Below are positions 1-9,523 of a stretch of 64,000 nucleotides of DNA, one piece after another. Source of the DNA: Isoetes taiwanensis (Eukaryota > Streptophyta > Lycopodiopsida > Isoetales > Isoetaceae); the NCBI GenBank assembly GCA_021234155.1, contig JAJEKV010000041.1, forward strand, positions 9,695,018-9,759,017. The letters are read 5' to 3'. Below the pieces are notes generated by a model. It saw only the letters and a program-made list of their open reading frames with translations, was not told the origin of the DNA and searched no databases. Every line of letters starts with the position of its first letter. Position 1 is the first letter of the stretch. The position numbers and the translations under genes were made by a program.

Positions 1-31
1 AAGGGTACATTCATATTACAACTTGACACTC

Positions 32-1366
32 TCACGGCCGTTCTCCTCGGATCCGGCGTGCCAACTGAAGATCCTTCGGCATTATAGTGACACGTTTAGC
101 ATGAATAGCGCATAAATTGGCGTCCCCAAAGAGGGTCACCAGATAAGCTTCGGCCGCTTCCTGAAGCGCGAGGATTGCATGCACCTGAAACCGTAAATCG
201 GTCTTATATTCTTGGGCAATTTCGCGGACAAGGCGTTGGAAAGGAAGTTTGCGTAGCAGAAATTCGGTGGACTTCTGGTACTTCCGTATTTCCCGCAATG
301 CCACTGTACCTGCTTTGAACCGATGCTTTCTCTTTGGTTGCGGCGGGGCTCCGGGAATAGTTTTCCCCGCTGTCTTTGGATGCCGGGCCTTTCGGATGAT
401 TTCATCCCGCCGATTATCCCCTGCAGCCTTAGTGACACCACCCCGAGTCTTGAGCTGATCCCTATACTGAGCACCCGACTTACGGGCCGTACTCTTTCGC
501 TTTCGGCGATGGAAAGGATCATTCGGAGGTGGCGGATCTTGACGGTCCCGTTCCTGCTCTTGTTTCCTAAGCCGCTCCTTAACTGCCTCGGTTGCTTCTC
601 TGGCTATCCGCTCTGCGTCATCTTGCATTCTTTTCAGAGCTTGCTCCTGTTCCACTTGCTGTGCACGGAGGGTATCTTCACGGAGCTTAGCAGCCTCTTC
701 TGTCAAGTGAGTTGCCTTCTGTGCTTGTGCCTGAAGTGTAGCCTGCTCCTCTGCTCGTTTTTCCCTGGCTATCCGAACATCCGTTCTGCGTTTGAGCTCC
801 AAGAAATACCGTGGGGGATTGGCCTGCATGTCCTGCTCGACAGCCCGCTGGAACTGATCGGTGAAAAATGGGGGTGTTCCAGCTTCCCAAATGATACGAT
901 TAGTTTCCTCCTCATACGAAAAAGATGGGATGGTGTATGACCCACCATTAAAGAGACACATCCCGTTACCAAGATAACGGTACCCTAAAGCTTGTGCAGC
1001 AGGGTCATCGGCTGCAAGCCATTGTAGGTCCGCTGCTTGTGCCATTTGAAGGATCTTATGGGCCTGCATCTGTATGGCCTCGGCTTCAGCTTGCTCATTC
1101 CCTTCCGGTGGATAGAACCGTGTATATTTCTGGACGTCATCTTCCTCTTCAATCACGGTGTACGATTCCCGGATGGCGTTAAGCTTGTATACGAAGCGCT
1201 CATTATAGCAAAAGAGCGGGTATGGTATCCTAACCCCTTCATAAAAGCGTTTAATAAAATGCTCCAATAACTCCTCAGTTTTAGCCTCCTCTTCTGGCGA
1301 TGGGTTTGGGCGTGGCAAAAGTTCGGCCATCAGAGACTCTATGGGAGATCTAGAATAGCGAGGCAT
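32..1366 (-). CDS. Histone H3-domain fusion protein in the gag position of an LTR element
   Basis: This is an uninterrupted 444-codon frame from ATG at 1366 to TGA at 32-34; the frame is open further upstream but only with non-ATG starts. Residues 1-190 are not recognised (acidic/aromatic, [11 protein letters not shown] near 185-193). Residues ~195-275 are a Glu/Arg/Gln/Ala-rich predicted coiled coil. A basic region follows, and ~290-444 is a histone H3 domain. Its diverged tail keeps TARKS, the H3 Lys9 context. The histone fold is near canonical, with [44 protein letters not shown] and ARRIRGERP. Loop 1 is not lengthened, so it is not CENH3-like. The frame lies 593 bp downstream of a primer-binding site and LTR in the same orientation, where gag should be. 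The H3 identity is direct from sequence; capture by a non-autonomous retroelement is inferred. The element's 3' part is outside the window. Confidence 0.85.
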   Translation of the reverse strand: MPRYSRSPIESLMAELLPRPNPSPEEEAKTEELLEHFIKRFYEGVRIPYPLFCYNERFVYKLNAIRESYTVIEEEDDVQKYTRFYPPEGNEQAEAEAIQMQAHKILQMAQAADLQWLAADDPAAQALGYRYLGNGMCLFNGGSYTIPSFSYEEETNRIIWEAGTPPFFTDQFQRAVEQDMQANPPRYFLELKRRTDVRIAREKRAEEQATLQAQAQKATHLTEEAAKLREDTLRAQQVEQEQALKRMQDDAERIAREATEAVKERLRKQEQERDRQDPPPPNDPFHRRKRKSTARKSGAQYRDQLKTRGGVTKAAGDNRRDEIIRKARHPKTAGKTIPGAPPQPKRKHRFKAGTVALREIRKYQKSTEFLLRKLPFQRLVREIAQEYKTDLRFQVHAILALQEAAEAYLVTLFGDANLCAIHAKRVTIMPKDLQLARRIRGERP

Positions 1367-1959
1367 GCGCTTGTATACTTGCTTGGATTCCCCTATCACA
1401 AAAAGGTGGGCGCTGAGTGGGCACTTAGGGTAGATGGACGAAGGTGGCAAGTAGAAAGGCGATGGCGGAAGAAAGCTTCAGGTCCGGCGGCTATGGCAGC
1501 TAGGCGGAGCACAAGAGAGCAACAAACGTTAAGAAATAAAGGGAAAAATGTTACCCTTAACTAAAATTTCTAAATTTATGCCCTAAACTTAAAAACTGGC
1601 GGGATTCGCGTTTTTAGAGGCGGCCGGGCACCCTACCCTCGACCCCCTCTACGACCGACCCGAGGGGCGTCGAGTACCCCCCCGCCGATTAAAGTTAGGG
1701 TTTTTTTTTTTTTTTATACAGATTAGGGCTGCGGGCAGGCCCTACCCTGACCTCGCCACCGTTCCCAGCAACACCCGAGTACCCCCTGCCCGCCACTTAG
1801 GGTTAGGGTTTCGCACCGGGTACACATCTCAAAATTACACTTGACCTGCATTAAATTAATCATGACAGCATCTACTACACCGCCCAAATCTCAAGCTACT
1901 CCAAAAAAATCCTCTCACTGAATTGTGGCCGGTGCAATAGTTTGGTTTCCCAAAACCAT
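1367..1959 (-). other. Untranslated leader with telo-box motifs
   Basis: This non-coding stretch lies between the primer-binding site and the H3-fusion start codon. It holds two diverged GC-rich copies of a ~100 bp segment (about 1614-1700 and 1735-1812). Each ends in a plant telo-box on the minus strand: TTAGGGTTT at 1695-1703 running into a T tract, and TTAGGGTTAGGGTTT at 1797-1811. No other gene is visible. Confidence 0.6.
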
Positions 1960-1971
1960 GCTCTGATACCA
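1960..1971 (-). promoter_or_regulatory. Primer-binding site, initiator tRNA-Met type
   Basis: On the minus strand this reads TGGTATCAGAGC, the classical plant LTR-retrotransposon primer-binding site complementary to the 3' end of initiator tRNA-Met. It lies one base after the LTR end at 1973, which fixes the LTR boundary and the minus orientation of the element. Confidence 0.93.
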
Positions 1972-1972
1972 C

Positions 1973-3563
1973 TGTGATGCTCCCTGGATATATACGACAC
2001 CCTGGCCGTATACATACGGGGACTTTCCCCTCCCATGGCGACCATCTGCGCCATGGCGAGAACCCTCTCGTCTATCAGGGCCATCCGTGTAGAGATGCCC
2101 GAGTGAAGGACACGGAGGTGTCATTCGGCCCACGCCTTCAATGGGACTCCTAAGTCGCGGAAGCGTGAATACATATTAGCACACAACATAAAATATATAT
2201 AAGTAGCCACCACGAAGGGTGGCACATCCATACAAGTACTAACGGCAAAGAATATGCATCTAATCCTAAGGAAAACACCCCAAACCCCGGGTTCTACCGG
2301 TTCGAGACTCTGTGAGGATGGACCGGCGGCTTCGGTCTCAAGAGATCAGCGATTGCAGGTATAACTTTGGCATTGGCTGGCATAGAACAATGGCTAGGGT
2401 TGTTCACTCCATCCGCCCCTCACATTGCACACTTTGCGAGATGGGTCGATTCACGCTATGGCTTTTCGCTATAGCCTTCGGGAAGGAGACAGACTCAAGG
2501 TATCACCCTTGCCGAGCCTACTCGGGGTTCATGAAGCCTGGTCCGATGAGGCAGTCGGGGAAGTGTCCCCTTCCGGGATCCGCAGTGGTTCCATGGGTGA
2601 GCTAGAGAATACGTGCCGCATCGGCGACCCCCGCATCCGTGCCGACTTACTCACCCTAAATCTACTCAAAGTCGCGGGGTGCCCTATACGGGTCACACCT
2701 CGCACCTGGGAGTGTCGGACCCATACCCGGCCCTCGTCACGGCCTATCGTGCCTAGCCCCGTAGGAGTCTCAGGAGCCTTTTATGTTCGAGCAAGACCCA
2801 CCCCCACTTCACCCGCTGCGTCCCTTCTCACGGTGCTAAGCCATTCCATAGCATCTACACCGGTGGTCTCACGTACCTGGGCCGCATCTAATGGGAAATC
2901 AGGGGATCCTTCTAGGAACATACTACTAAACATGGCTCAAAGGTCTCTACCCCCTTAATTCCCCATTTCAAGAGTAATACTATGCAAAGAACTATCAATC
3001 CATCCTTTAAGAGCAAGACCAGAAACAGAGATAAAGAGAACCCACCTTTGCAATCAAGGGTTAGTTCCTACAGGTAAGGCACAGAGAGAACAGAAGAAAT
3101 GAACACAACAAGTGCCCAACAGGGGCGCTACCCTAAAACAGCAAGCTATACTAGCCACTAACCTGAGTTCCTGCTAGATCCATTGTCATTTGGTAATTCC
3201 ATCTTCCCGGACTTGGCTTCGAAACTTGGACACCACAGGTAAGTTGGCGCTTCGGTGGGGTGGGCTCTTTGGCTGCTCCTCTTGATCGATTAGGGGGTCA
3301 ATTAGGGCTAGGGGTCAAGTTGATGACCCAAATTGGAATTTCCCATGCTGACCAATCGAGTTAGGCCAGGTGGCGCTCTCCTAAATAGCCAATTAGTCCA
3401 ATTTAATTAATTGGATAATTATCCTTTAATGATTAATTTAGCATCTAAATTAATCCCTTTTAGGTCAACCCCCAGGTCAAAATACCCCATGGCGGTACCT
3501 TTTCTTGGTGGCGTGTCGGTATATTATTTATCATTATCTGCGTATAAATACATGGGCGTCACA
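1973..3563 (-). repeat. LTR1: complete 5' LTR of the H3-carrying element
   Basis: This 1591 bp LTR is bounded on the plus strand by TGTGATGC and GCGTCACA, a TG...CA terminus with short inverted repeats. The left edge abuts the primer-binding site and the right edge enters an older LTR. An AT-rich TATA-like stretch (minus strand, ~2185-2205) precedes the presumed transcription start. A block at 2394-2440 is conserved in the other LTRs of this window (3661-3702, 16918-16966 and 29250-29294). The short ORFs inside are chance frames. Confidence 0.85.
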
Positions 3564-4718
3564 TTCTACCGACTCGGACTCAATGAGGATCGTGGTGGCT
3601 AGGTCTCGGAGATTAGCGAGGCGGAATCTTGGCATGGCGTTGGCGGCATAGAACATCGGCTAGGGTTGTCCACTCCATCCGCCCCTCACATTGCACACTG
3701 CGGATGGTGAATCAAGCTATGGCGTCATTGTAGCCGCCAGGAGGCGCAATCCCAAGGCATCACCGCCGGGACTACTCAGGGTTACATCTCCCGGTCCGAT
3801 GAGGCCGAGTGGGGGAAGTGTCCCTTTCGAGTGCGATGATTCCATGGGTGAGCTAGAGAATCGTGCCACATCGGCGACCCGCATCCGTCTTCGACCTACT
3901 CCCCTAACTTTATCTTCAAAGTACGAGGGGTGATCACACAAACTGTACCCGGGGAGTGTCGGACCCATACGGCCTGGTTCACTTTAGGCTATCGAACCTA
4001 ACTTCTTGAAGGAGTCCCCTGTAGCCTTTTATGCTCGGGTGAGACCCCACCCCACACTTCATCACTACGGCCCCTTATCGGTGCTTCAATCATGCCATAG
4101 ATTCCATGACTCGGTGGGATCTTGTGCAAAACATTATGCGGGTATTACGGGAGTTACTAGGAACATACTAATGAACATAGGTTACAGAGGTCTCTACCCC
4201 CCTTAATCCCTGCTTTCTGGAAGAACTAACAGAGATACTACCAAAGACACAACCATCCATCACAAAGCATAACCAATAGTTGAGAACAGTTCTAACTATC
4301 AAACAAGGGTTAATCATTATCAGAAACAAACAAAGAAGCCTGACAGAGGCGCTGGCCCTAGGAATATCAAGTTAACCTATTCACTAACCCGAATTCTGGC
4401 TGAAACCATTGTCATGTGGCATCTACATCTTCAACCAGCCTGGGCGCCCAGCAGCTTCTCTCCCTGGATTCGATTTGGGGCAAATTGGGATTGGAATCCA
4501 ATTTGCTCCCCCAAATTAGCATTTTCCTACTGGCCAATCGAGTTTGGCTAGGTGTCCTCTTCCTAATTAATCAATTATCCTAACTTAATTAGCTTAATTG
4601 AGTTAATTAGATAATGATTCCTTAATTATAGGTAATTAACCTTTAATTAACCCCTTATTAATTTAGCATCCTTTGTGGTTAGTCTACATACCCCCTCCTC
4701 GGCTCGTGACGTGTCAGT
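3564..4718 (-). repeat. LTR2: older LTR of the same family, split by LTR1 and truncated
   Basis: Sequence from 3564 onward matches LTR1 from about 2288 onward (TTCTACCG followed by the conserved block), so LTR1's element inserted at this point. The missing part of LTR2 should lie left of the window. TTCTA at 3564-3568 is the candidate target duplication. At its other end LTR2 stops near 4718, about 40 bp short of the expected TGTGACG terminus, where it meets a fragment of an opposite-strand element. Confidence 0.75.
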
Positions 4719-4767
4719 GTAACTAACCCCAATGCTGAGGACAACATTATTTCTAAGGGGGGGAGAA
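4719..4767 (+). other. Stub of internal sequence with polypurine tract
   Basis: Only ~49 bp of a plus-strand element's internal 3' end remains. It ends in the polypurine tract AAGGGGGGGAGAA (4755-4767) directly before the TGTGACG start of LTR3. This shows that LTR3 is a 3' LTR in plus orientation whose body has been lost. Confidence 0.75.
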
Positions 4768-4989
4768 TGTGACGTTCCACATAGTTATACGGTGTATGTA
4801 TAACTATACTGACACGTCACGAGCCGAGGATACGCCATCATGGGGGTATGTAGACCAACCACAAAGGATAGCTATGCTAAATTAATAAGGGTTTAATTAA
4901 AGGTTAATTACCTATAATTAAGGGATAATCATCTAATTAACTTAAATAAGCTAATTAAGTTAAGCTAGATAATTAATTAAAAGGAGGAC
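4768..4989 (+). repeat. LTR3, first part (plus-strand 3' LTR)
   Basis: The LTR starts TGTGACGTTCC right after a polypurine tract. It is the inverse copy of the end of LTR2: the segment from ACTGACACGTC onward pairs with 4695-4718 and beyond. It is interrupted at 4990 by the Tat-like element, and the AGGAC at 4985-4989 is one half of the target duplication. It continues at 16073. Confidence 0.8.
4985..4989. repeat. Target site duplication, left copy (AGGAC)
   Basis: AGGAC immediately precedes the TGTTTGG terminus of the left LTR. It is repeated exactly at 16068-16072 after the right LTR's ACTAACA terminus. Confidence 0.9.
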
Positions 4990-5573
4990 TGTTTGGGGTC
5001 TGGGTTCGGGAACTCCTGCAAGACAGCCCTCTGTGAGGACCGTTGGATCTAACAGGAGAATCCGGGGGACTATGTCACGCGGGATTTGCAAGAGAAGAAC
5101 AAGAAGAAGAAAACAGAACAAAAGAGAACAATGAGAGGAAAATGATAAGCTTCCTCAATGATGAACATACATGAGCTCTCGCAATCGAGAGAAGACTGAA
5201 GAGAGACAAGACTCAAAACTCATCTGCCACTCATGTGCTAGCTCTACTCATATATATAGTACAATGGCCTCTGGCCCAATATAGACACTCGGACTGATCT
5301 CGGTGCCGACTCCTGGAAGGAGGCCTGATTTGCAGGAATGTTGGCGGTGCCTCTTGAAATGCCTAGAATCATTTGTATGCCCGACACGAGGCGGTGATCG
5401 GTCATCACTGTCGCTTGGCGCCTCTTGGTAGAGACCCGGGCTTTGGCTGCGTGGCCGTTGCAATCTTTGTTTGGGCTTTTGACGGCTGACCCGTGCCTGT
5501 CTGTGGATCCTTGAGCTTGACCTGGTCCGTCGTATGCATGAATAGTCCTGAACCAGGAGGCACAGGACTAACA
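4990..5573 (-). repeat. 3' LTR of the Tat-like element
   Basis: This 584 bp LTR has plus-strand termini TGTTTGG and ACTAACA and aligns along its whole length with 15482-16067. Next to its right edge, on the minus strand, is the polypurine tract that marks a 3' LTR. Confidence 0.92.
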
Positions 5574-5585
5574 CTCCCCCCCACC
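5574..5585 (-). promoter_or_regulatory. Polypurine tract
   Basis: On the minus strand this reads GGTGGGGGGGAG and is directly followed by the LTR start TGTTAGTCC, the expected plus-strand primer site for reverse transcription. Confidence 0.85.
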
Positions 5586-8500
5586 AACTGACACTCAGTC
5601 TGAAGAAAGGGAGGAATGGCTTCCGAGGGTGGGAAACCAGCAGTCGGAAAGTGATCTTCACGGGAATGAGGTCGGGCGCCATTATGGTAATGAGCAATGA
5701 GGTCCTGGCGTGTTTGAAGAGCGTCAGGGGTGTTGAGCCCTAGGGCAGGATGGGCCTCAATGAGGAAGTGAGCGCACCATGTCTTCAGGAGTAGCATGGG
5801 CGGCGAAGGAACAACGGCACTCCATGAGAAGGCGGGGTTTGGAGACCGAAAACTTGACCGGCATTTGGATTCTGCGGTGAAAGATTGGGCCATTTACCCG
5901 ATTTAAAGAGTCTGGCGAGGATGCATTTGAGAGCAACCGCGAAAACCAGCTTGTGGTGGGTGAAGGGTCTGGTGAGGTGGCAGCATTCTGCAAGAAGGTA
6001 TCAAGACCATGCAAGGCATCAGCAGGCTTTTGCCAACCACGCTCATTACCGATGTAAATCCAATTTTCAGTAGTGTCCAAAGTGGCATTATCCTCCCAAT
6101 TGGAGCGTCTGACAAATCGGGGATCCCACCGGAGATCCGTGGAGATCTGAGGCGGAGTCGACCCAGCGTGGCCATCCATGACCTTCGTCCAAAAGGGAAG
6201 ACGCCAATCAGAAGAAAGGAACCGTGGGCGGGGAGGGGCTCCTAAGGAAGCATATGGAGAGGGAATCATGCCCGTGTGCGTGGGTTGCAGAGCCATGTCC
6301 CTGAATGCTTGAACAAGATTTTGATCAAGAGCACGACACCAATGGTCCCATTGCAAGTAGAGAGTAATTGATAGACAGGAGGATTGACCCAACCCGTGGG
6401 AATGGTCTTGCTTTCCAGAAGGCCACGGAGTTGATTGTAGCCTCCCAAGTGCTGCATATAAATCTGGGCAAACTCAAGATCATCAGGGTGCGCCAGATTT
6501 TTGTTTACCTGTTCCAACGTTTCGACCTGCCACAGAGGTAAGTGCTGAGCCAATTCAGGCATGTACTCCTGTTCAAAAGTCTGAGACTGAGCAGGATCCT
6601 GGAAATATTTGTTGGTTGGTGATAACAACCAAGCAGCATTGGAGTTGCCTCGAAAAACACGATGGGCCTCATCCCGGAATTTATCCTGGAGATCCGCCAG
6701 GTAGAAGTCATGAAAAACATAAGCCATGGGCTGAACAACTCGGAAGATGACTAATTCAGGATCTTCAACCGTGAGCTGATCAAAGACTAAGAGTGCACAA
6801 AATAAACCCTTGTCTTCTATAGAAAGATCCGGCCAGATCCGAAGGAAGTCCACACTTTTGAGTGGCTGTTGATGAACATTGCCATTGGCCGCGTACCATT
6901 TCAAAAGAAAGAGGTGCCGTCGGGCCACCACATAGTCAAGATAGCTGGAAGGAGTAGAGAAGTCCACCGGGATGTTGGTGGCAATGTCAAGATATCCCTC
7001 CTGTTTGGTTTGGGCTTCCTCAGCAGATTGGACTGCTTGCTGGAGCTGATGTTCAAGGTCACGGATCCGATGCTCCTTTTCTAACAAAAGACGGGACTGA
7101 TCACGGACCCGTTTACCAGGAAGCGTGGCATGTGAAGAGGATTGCCCCGGAGTATGGAGGCGAAGCGTGGCAATCTCCGCGTCATCGATGACCTTTTGTT
7201 TCTGAGCCTCCAAAAGCTGAGTGCGGAGGGGCGTTAGCGATTGGTGGCGTGGAAAGGCGAGCTTCAAGGGTGGTGAGTCGAGCTTCCGCTTTCGGTGAGA
7301 TTTTGAACTTGAGTCTTTGTAATTGTCACAAAGCTCGAGTACAAGGTGTCTAGCTTAGCAATGTGTTTCTCCTTTTTCACCCGGGGAGGGTATCTTTGGA
7401 CTTGTTCCATTTCCAATAAGTCCTGAATTTCGGTTTGGGCTGCGCTTGCTGATACGTAAGTAGGCTGGTCTCGATCACGAACCACCGGTGAGATCTATAC
7501 GGGCTGTAATAGAGCCGCGTGCTTTTCTTGAAGTTGGGCTTCAAAAGGTTTGAACATGGGCAAATGGCAGCTTGAAGGTCTCTTTGAACAAAGATCGGAA
7601 GCCTCGAGGGGACGCTGAACACGATCATGAGAGCCTCACGGGATGCATGTAACTGCATGGCGGTGGCTTGAACATCTTCTTTGGAATTTGTGCGAGCCGC
7701 CGAGGATGGGGAGGTGCGGGGGCCCCATTCTTTGCCTTGTCCGAGATTGTTGAGAGGCATGGCGCGAATTGGAAGGCGTGGCCTCCTGAGGAAGAAGAGG
7801 AGACAGTGACATGCGTGGTCCGATGTTGAAAGGCGAGGGGGAGGTTGGGCGTGAAGGTAATGCCTTTGTTGAGTTTTATTTGGGAATGCAGAGAGCCGAG
7901 TGGAGGTATGGGAAGTGGAAGGGCTCGCAAGAACAGAAGATAATAACGAATGAGGGCCTGAAGATGGCCACCCACGGAAATTTCAGATCTGGAGGAGGGG
8001 TAGCCGACGCGGTCTACTTCTTGAAGAAGACGGTAGAATAAAAGCTGAGGCCAATCGACATGCAGAGTGGAGTGAATGGCAGTGATGACCATATTATAAA
8101 ACGGCTTATTGATGTGGGTGTTCTTAATGGAATGCCCAAGCAATTTTCGCCACAGAAACTTCACAAAAGTTTCATGTGGTTTGGCAATATTTGTGAGGCG
8201 ATGCTGGTTGGCTTGATAAGCAAGAGCGCCAAACTGAGTGACGTCCATGTCCTGTAAAGCAGCCCAAGAGACCGAAGGTTTTTGCAAAGGGATGCGGAAT
8301 ACCTGAGAAATCAAATGCTGAGTAAGTAAAATGGTGGTGCCATCGACCACCGTAGCAAATCCTTCCGGGCTGTTGACGATGTGTGCGATGAACTGCTGCA
8401 ATTGCGCCGGATTTGGGGCCGGGAGCTCCATTTGTGAAAATTCGTAAAGCTTGTGGCGTTCCGCAACTTCCCGACTCGGACCAACAAGGGCCTCTCGAAA

Positions 8501-8587
8501 GGTGGGCGTCGAGAAAGACACAGACCCGAAAAGAGTCGCATCCCTTGGAGCAGAAGCTTGAAGTGTAGAAAGTTTGGGGGCAGCCAT
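5586..8587 (-). pseudogene. Long extra ORF 3' of pol (env position), frameshifted
   Basis: From ATG at 8587 a chain of minus-strand frames runs almost without gaps to the polypurine tract: to about 7625, then 7760-7377, 7485-7264, 7267-6266, 6392-5757 and 5893-5405. Together they look like one protein of about 1000 residues broken by frameshifts. The N-terminal part (QHLISQVFRIP, then WAALQDMDVTQFGALAYQ) resembles the putative plant transposon protein seen in Athila-like elements; this is family recollection, not a search. A Gln/Glu-rich coiled coil lies near 7080-7200. No signal peptide or clear membrane span is evident, so an envelope role is not supported. Extra ORFs in this position are known in Tat/Athila elements; the function is unknown. 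Confidence 0.65.
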
Positions 8588-9082
8588 GGCGAAAAGCGTC
8601 GGAACAGAAGGAACTGTTTGAAGAAGGCGGAGAGCAGAGAACAGAAGACGAAGGCGCAGAGAGACGAAAAGGTTTAGGGCGCGCAAAGGTGGGCGAAGGG
8701 GCATGATAAGGGCGAAGCTGCAACCGTTGATGGTGCCAGGTGTCGAAAGATGCCAAGGAGGTGATTGAGAGGCAAAAATTTGGCTAAGTCCCCAAACAAC
8801 AAAGGGAGAAGTAATGAACGGTGGAGATGAGGCGTGAGAGAATGATGGGATGTGACAGGTGGCCAAAGGACACACATTAATGTTCGACGGGCGTGAAAAG
8901 AAGGAATGGCATTTAATGCTGGCAACTCGAAGTGGGATATCATTAAAAGGAATGTGTCAGAAGGTACCATGGCTAGATATGCGGCGGGAGAAAAGATTCT
9001 CATTTTAGAAACAGCCTTGCATTGCAAACACGTTGGCGATTTTTGTGATTGGTCCACGTCGACAAGGAGTTCCTCAGTTGGC
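8588..9082. other. Spacer between extra ORF and antisense ORF
   Basis: About 500 bp between the start of the long minus-strand ORF and the plus-strand TATA box. It may hold promoter or splice signals for either. Only overlapping low-complexity frames are present and no gene is recognised. Confidence 0.4.
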
Positions 9083-9090
9083 TATATAAG
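9083..9090 (+). promoter_or_regulatory. TATA box for the antisense ORF
   Basis: TATATAAG lies 30 bp upstream of the start ATG at 9120, on the strand opposite to the retrotransposon's genes. Spacing and motif suit a plant core promoter, though the 5' UTR would be very short. Confidence 0.55.
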
Positions 9091-9119
9091 ACGAACCGGG
9101 AGTGAAGCAAAGGCATCCG

Positions 9120-9386
9120 ATGGCGCTCAGCATGGCTGCTGCTGGTTTGAACGAGGACTGCACTATGCCCACTAACTGTCAGGAGTGGATTACCTGCAAG
9201 ATGGATTGTCTGGACCTCTGGCGCTGCCACAATCGTGGCCTGAGAATGGATGGCTGGTGTGCCGGGATGGCTGAACATCCCGATCCGAAGACCAACGCGA
9301 TGGAGGTGGTTCTGCACCTTCGCTGGGACCCTGAGCAGAACCTCTACCACATCCTGCGCATCACCTCTGCTCCGAACCCGGAGTAG
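9120..9386 (+). CDS. Small antisense ORF inside the Tat-like element
   Basis: This 88-codon frame runs from ATG at 9120 to TAG at 9384-9386, on the strand opposite to gag-pol. The frame is open a little further upstream, but only with a GTG. The product is small and Cys/Trp-rich in the middle (NEDC, NCQEW, CKMDCLDLWRCH, GWCAGM), with a hydrophilic C-terminus (VLHLRWDPEQNLYHILRIT). No family is recognised. A TATA box precedes it, and it lies in the spacer between integrase and the env-position ORF. Antisense extra ORFs with their own promoters in this spacer have been described for several Tat-lineage plant retrotransposons. This frame is intact while the sense genes around it are broken, which argues it may be real. 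Chance cannot be excluded at this length. Confidence 0.6.
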   Translation: MALSMAAAGLNEDCTMPTNCQEWITCKMDCLDLWRCHNRGLRMDGWCAGMAEHPDPKTNAMEVVLHLRWDPEQNLYHILRITSAPNPE

Positions 9387-9523
9387 AGGGTTTTTCTTCT
9401 TAGGACTTAGTAGATAGGGCTCTGAGCCCGTTTTTGTATATAGGGCAGTGCCCATAGCGGAAATAGCTGGGCTGTGCCCACATTTTGTAAAAAATTCCAC
9501 CTATAATATAATATGCCACTGTT
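9387..9523. other. Spacer downstream of the antisense ORF and of integrase
   Basis: This short convergent spacer contains repeated GGGC...GCCC-type blocks (for example AGGGCTCTGAGCCC at 9415-9428) that could fold as hairpins. No gene is seen. Confidence 0.35.

Noticed and set aside
32-420. Possible centromeric H3 (CENH3)
   Set aside because: The alpha-N region and loop 1 match canonical H3 and loop 1 is not lengthened, so CENH3 identity is not supported despite the retrotransposon-rich setting.
323-940. 205-codon plus-strand frame
   Set aside because: It is the antisense shadow of the H3-fusion ORF, with no recognisable domain and low-complexity composition.
2312-2958. ORFs of 97 and 177 codons as genes
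   Set aside because: They lie within LTR1, resemble no protein, and the corresponding stretch in LTR2 is not open.
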